From assembly GCA_963823675.1 (NCBI GenBank), contig CAWGMT010000013.1:496001-560000 (forward strand): 64,000 nt of DNA, in the 5' to 3' direction. The translations under genes were made by a program, and so were the position numbers. Each line of letters begins with the position of its first letter. The stretch's first letter is position 1. This document shows positions 60,291 through 64,000 of the stretch, one piece after another. The stretch is from CAWGMT01 sp963823675. Lineage in GTDB: Bacteria > Planctomycetota > Planctomycetia > Isosphaerales > Isosphaeraceae. Under the pieces are notes generated by a model. The model did not search any database. It was not told where the DNA came from and was given only the letters and a program-made list of their open reading frames with translations.

Positions 60291-61930
60291 CTAATCTCCG
60301 GTCGCCAGTTGAACGTTCCACCCGCTCTCGATCGGGCGGTTCGTCAAGTCCATGGGCCGAAGATCCAGGACTGACTCCGCAACGTGCTCCAAGAGCACGC
60401 CCGATCTCTTGCGCTGGAACAGCAAAAAATAAAAGCTTCCTGATGCGATCAGGATCAGAGTTGCAGAGGGCGCCGCGAATCGCTCCCAGGGCCCGGCGCC
60501 GTAGATTTCTGGCCGGGGCCAGCCGACGTTGATCACGACGAACGAGCCCCAGAGGACTGCGGCGATATTGATCGGTAACCCCCAGATCCCCAGCGAGAAT
60601 AATGGACGCCCCGCCTCGTGCTCAAACCCATCTCGATCGCGGGCGGTATGGGAAACTGGCCCGATTTGATCGCGCCGGCCTACTGGGCGCAGGCGGGCGA
60701 CCAGGAGGGGAAAGGTCACCATCAGGTACGCCAGGTTGGCCCACACGATCGCGACGGCGCACAGGGTTTCGATCACGTGGGGCATATTGATGTTCAAGAC
60801 CAGGATTGTCGCCGCCAGGAGGCCGATCGCCACTGATGGGACGATCGGAGCGCGCGTTCGCGGCGTCACATGAGAAAGCGCATGCGCGAACGGAAGGTTG
60901 TTGTCGCGGGCCATCGCGAATACCAGGCGAACCGACCCGGCCTGGACGGCCAGAGCGCACACGAAGACGGCAAAGACCACCTCGACCAAAAGGAATGTAC
61001 CCAGCCTGGGCCCCAGCACGTCCTTGACCAGAAACGGCAGCCCGCCTTGGATCTGGCCCAGCTCCGGCCGCCCCGGATCGCTGACGGCGAGGATCCCGCA
61101 GAGAATGAGCAGGCCGCCCGCGAGCCCGGCCGCGGCCAGCGCCTGCAAGATCGCCCAGGGGCGCGCCGGCGCGGTTCGTCGGTCTCCTCGGCCAGCGACC
61201 CGGCCGTGTCGAAGCCGTACATCACGTAGGAAGCCATGAGGGAGGACGCCAGCAAGGGAGCAAGAAAGCCCAGCGGCGTTCCCTGTGCCTCTCCTCCTTG
61301 TGCGGCGAACAGAACTGCGGGGCCGCGCCGAATATGCGCGGCCAGAAGCCCGATCAGAAGCGCCACGCCCAGAAGCTCGGCGATCACTCCGACATTGTTG
61401 ATCAAGGCCAAGAGCCGTACGCCGATCGAATTGATGATCGTCGTCAGTGCGATCAAGATGCATCCCAGGAGAACCGCGTTGCGGGCGCTGTCGGACCGGA
61501 TCGATGGTTCGCCGATCAACTGAAAGAGGGGCGCGATCTGTGGTAACGTGGCTTGCAGCGCCATGGCCACGGCGGCCAGGGTGATCACCGAGCAGCTCAG
61601 GTATACCCACCCGGTCATCCAGCCGATGCCTCGCGAGCCGATCCGCCGCGCCCACTGGTAGACCCCTCCCGACAGCGGGTAGCGAGCGGCCAGCTCCGCA
61701 AAGCAAAGAGCCACGGTCAACTGACCGAGGAAAACGGCCGGCCAGGTCCAGTAATACCTCGGCCCCGCCGCGCCGTAGCCCAGGTAAAACGTCTGGAAGA
61801 CACCGGTCAGAAGCGAGATATAAGAAAATCCCGCGGCGAATGCCGAGAAGCTGCCCAGGGTCCGGTCAAGCACCTGTTTGTAGCCGAAGCCGGCCAGGTC
61901 CCGGACGTCCTCGGTCATGGTCTGCGACAC
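60291..61930 (-). CDS. APC-family amino acid/amine permease (one frameshift)
   Basis: About 546 residues and twelve helices. The N-terminal segment is typical of the amino-acid/choline transporter subgroup (LGSFSAFAAGFSYISLLTGVF, CFAELAARYPLSGGVYQWARRIG), with FDTAGSLAEETDEPRR in the middle, where the first frame fails (61180-61200). The second frame completes it (PSVAIGLLAATILVLNINMP). One base is missing. The gene starts four bases after the methyltransferase stop, so they are surely co-transcribed; an ethanolamine-like or choline-like substrate is plausible. Confidence 0.85.
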
Positions 61931-61934
61931 GACG

Positions 61935-62746
61935 TCATCCCCGGGCTTTCGAGGCGAGATAGATGCCCCACTTCATATCGCCGTCGCGGCAGAACCGGAT
62001 CTTCATCGCCCAGCGCTCGACCAGGTAATTCAGATCGGCATCCGAGAACGAGGCCAGAAAATCCGCCCGGTTCTTGACCAGCCGAGCCGCCTCAGCCTCC
62101 AGGATTTCGGTAAACCGCGCCGTCGCATCGTCTACGACCACGTCCACGAATCCGGCTTTTTCGAGCAGGGCCCCATATTCGCGCGGCTCGATGACGTGAT
62201 AGCCGGTCTTCTGGATGTACTGCTCGAATTCCGGCTTGCCCGGGCTCTTGCCCCGAGCGTAGTCGGTAATCACCAGCCGCCCGCCCGGCGCCAGCAGCCC
62301 GTAAAGCACCGAAAACAATCGCGGCTTGTCCGGGATGTGCATGAACGCGTCACGACTCCACACGATATCGAACGGCTCGGCGAAGGACGTCTCCAGAACG
62401 TCCGCAAGCCGGAACGCGACCGAATCGGACATTCGCGCTGCGCCGTCCGCTCAAGCGCGATTGCCACCATTTCCTCGGCCAGGTCGATTCCAGCGACCTT
62501 GGCGCCGTAGCCCCGAGCCAGGTGAAACGCGGCGCCCCCGATTCCGCTGCCGACATCAAGAACCCGCGCCCCCTCCTCGAGCACGCTACCGAGTCGCCTG
62601 CAAAGGTCTTCGGTCGTCGCGTGGCCACCCGTGCTCACGTAGCCTGGTCCGAAGATCATCTCGTACTGCAAGATCCCAGTGCGGCTGTACTGGCCGTTAT
62701 TGTCGAACTTTCCGGGTGCATCGGGAGCCGTCTGGAGTGGCGTCAT
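61935..62746 (-). CDS. Phosphoethanolamine N-methyltransferase-like enzyme (one frameshift)
   Basis: About 270 residues from the ATG of MTPLQTAPDAPGKFD. The signature NGQYSRTGILQYEMIFGPGYVSTGG-like stretch (residues 16-40) matches plant and Plasmodium PMTs. The SAM site VLDVGSGIGG follows, then the PMT text WSRDAFMHIPDKPRLF, GGRLVITDY and a YGALLEKAGFVDV helix. The frame breaks near 62435, where both parts are otherwise intact. PMTs methylate phosphoethanolamine stepwise to phosphocholine. With the permease and phosphatidylcholine-synthase-like gene this suggests phosphocholine or methylated phospholipid formation. Confidence 0.87.
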
Positions 62747-63353
62747 GCTATGTCCCTGGTTGAGCAGTGCACTTGCGCTGCCGAGCGTAATCGCCCACGT
62801 GTTGGTTGGTGGCGCTGTGGCAGGCACTCGGTGTGATTGCGATGAGTATTATGGGAAGATCGCAAGATTGATGTAAACAGCGGAATGGGGCGCCTGGCAC
62901 GCGATTGGTCGACTCGATCCCTCGAGAATGGCTTCGGTCCGCAGGATCGCACCTAATTGGCTTCGATCCGCACGATCGCCCTCCCTCGAGGGTCAACGGA
63001 AATGAAGGGTTGAAACGGTTGTAACGTCTCGTTGGCCAGGACCGCGGCCGCAGCGAGCACTGGTCACCAACGCTGGCTCACTGGACCACCGTCCGGGCGC
63101 TCGATTCACCGTCCGCCGAAAATGCGAAAAAATGGCGCCTGGTTCAAAATCGACCTTTTTCGAGGGTCGGAAGCGCCATTTCGCCGTGCCCGGAGCCGAC
63201 GGCGCTAGACCGCAACCCGCCAGCCTGCCGGACCTTACGTCTGTGGGGTCCGGCTCGATCGAGCCGCCTGTGGCCCCACGAAAATGCAGTAGAGCGCCAT
63301 TTTTCACGGACGTGGGCACGGACCGACAGGCAAAAGGTCCAGTAACTTATTCC
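62747..63353. other. Repeat-rich non-coding region
   Basis: About 600 bases with no gene. It contains short direct repeats (62930-62952 and 62959-62981 share GGCTTCG.TCCGCA.GATCGC), an inverted-repeat element and a perfect 14-bp palindrome GGCTCGATCGAGCC at 63252-63265. Confidence 0.55.
63126..63305. mobile_element. MITE-like element with 12-bp inverted ends
   Basis: The left end GAAAAAATGGCGC and right end GCGCCATTTTTC are inverted copies with one base indel. The left third can also fold alone, since GCGCCATTT recurs at 63173-63181. No gene inside. A single copy is visible, so mobility is a guess. Confidence 0.35.
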
Positions 63354-63594
63354 CCGCGAAGTCGTCATCCGAATACGAGCCCGAAGCGCCAGCGAGTGGG
63401 TGCACGGTTTTACTCTCCGCGAAGTCGCCGTCCGAATACGAGCCCGAAGCGCCAGCGAGTGGGTGTACGGTTTTCCTCCCCGCGAAGTCGCCGTCCGAAT
63501 ACGAGCCCGAAGCGCCAGCGAGTGGGTGTACGGTTTTCCTCCCCGCGAAGTCGCCGTCCGAATACGAGCCCGAAGCGCCAGCGAGTGGGTGTAC
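63354..63594 (+). repeat. Four-unit 63-bp tandem repeat
   Basis: Units begin at 63354, 63417, 63480 and 63543; the last is partial (52 bases). The second and third are identical over nearly all positions and the first differs at a few. Unit core: CGAATACGAGCCCGAAGCGC then CAGCGAGTGGGTG. It encodes 21-residue repeats in open frames on both strands, but no start site or protein sense supports translation. Confidence 0.85.
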
Positions 63595-64000
63595 ATACTT
63601 GCCATACTTGCGCACGACAAGAAACGACGAGTATGTGCGGAGTATCGGGTTGGACGCCGGAACAACCGCTCCAATTCAGGCATGGCTCAACGTCAGCATT
63701 TTCGGAGTTGGCAAGAGCCGGGTGGCTGAGGTCGAGCTGGCGACTGCCAGCGAGCCCCCAGTGCGGAACTTGTCAAGTCGGCGAACGAACGCCGGAATTT
63801 GCCGTAACTCGAATCAAATCTTGTGCTTCCACGATACTCGTCGATTCAGCGAAATTGGCTTCGTTCGGCGCATTTTCGCCGCCTTGTTTCGCAGACGTCG
63901 CGACGCTCAGGAGCCAGGCGATCGGCCGATCTCGTAGTAGGCGCATCTTTGTGAGAATCGTTGCAGCTTGCCATTGGGTTCGGTCCGCGGAGATTGCGAA
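63595..64000. other. Right window end, no gene seen
   Basis: The open frame 63599-63937 has no ribosome site and no recognisable protein text. Degenerate copies of the short TTCG.TCCGC motif seen near 62930 recur at about 63858 and 63979. Confidence 0.4.

Noticed and set aside
63354..63594. Possible CRISPR array
   Set aside because: The whole 63-base unit repeats; there are no unique spacers between short repeats and no cas gene in the window.

Overview
The window is about 64 kb of GC-rich bacterial DNA that reads as a planctomycete, most likely Isosphaerales/Gemmatales-like. This is an inference from protein content: a LEPR-type N-terminal motif on a secreted protein, ASPIC/UnbV plus FG-GAP repeat proteins, a G8-domain beta-helix protein, a Uma2 nuclease, a PQQ-propeller protein, an EfpL/YeiP-type elongation factor and many dispersed short palindromes. 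I saw no rRNA, tRNA, prophage, complete insertion sequence or CRISPR array.

Layout. 1-12.5 kb (+ strand): exported or surface proteins (beta-helix fragment, TPR protein, nitrilase-family amidase, TPR/FG-GAP/ASPIC lipoprotein, G8 protein, two unknowns, PQQ-like propeller). 12.6-18.2 kb (- strand): proS, a small membrane protein, a WecA-like glycosyltransferase and an O-antigen-ligase-like protein in one tight operon. 18.2-23.6 kb: accessory DNA with Uma2, a DUF433 antitoxin beside a toxin remnant, a LEPR protein and repeats. 23.7-33.5 kb: RNA and core metabolism (YhaM-like HD exonuclease, RNase R, HEAT protein, GT39 glycosyltransferase, DUF1015, AhcY). 33.6-38 kb: a small unknown gene with a strong promoter, a dead DUF104/PIN module, EfpL, an MMPL transporter. 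38.4-44.9 kb (- strand): a ubiquitin-like conjugation locus. 44.9-49.2 kb: PPTase, quinone oxidoreductase, MacB/FtsX-type ABC exporter. 49.4-57.7 kb (- strand): a Tex protein with a large disordered insertion and a very large voltage-sensor-like membrane protein with a helical partner. 57.8-62.8 kb: MFS transporter, then a phosphoethanolamine-methyltransferase / permease / CDP-alcohol phosphotransferase operon. 62.8-64 kb: repeat-rich non-coding DNA.

The most interesting system is at 38.4-44.9 kb. In transcription order it encodes a membrane-anchored prokaryotic RING-like protein (E3-like), a beta-grasp ubiquitin-like protein ending Ala-Gly-Arg-Asn, a UBC-fold E2 with His-Pro-Asn and an active-site Cys, a ThiF-type E1 with a zinc ribbon, a membrane-anchored JAB/JAMM peptidase with a full metal site, and a Ste24-like M48 protease. 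Together these are the parts of a full conjugate/deconjugate cycle tied to the membrane. Prokaryotic E1/E2/JAB/RING clusters are known as a class; the tethering, the Ubl tail, the E2 tail motifs and the M48 neighbour are the points that look new.

At least 16 genes, including housekeeping ones (AhcY, RNase R) and the E1, are broken by single-base indels. Where I can localise them, most are one G or C missing from a short G/C run. This points to uncorrected sequencing or assembly error, so frameshifted genes are annotated here as whole genes.
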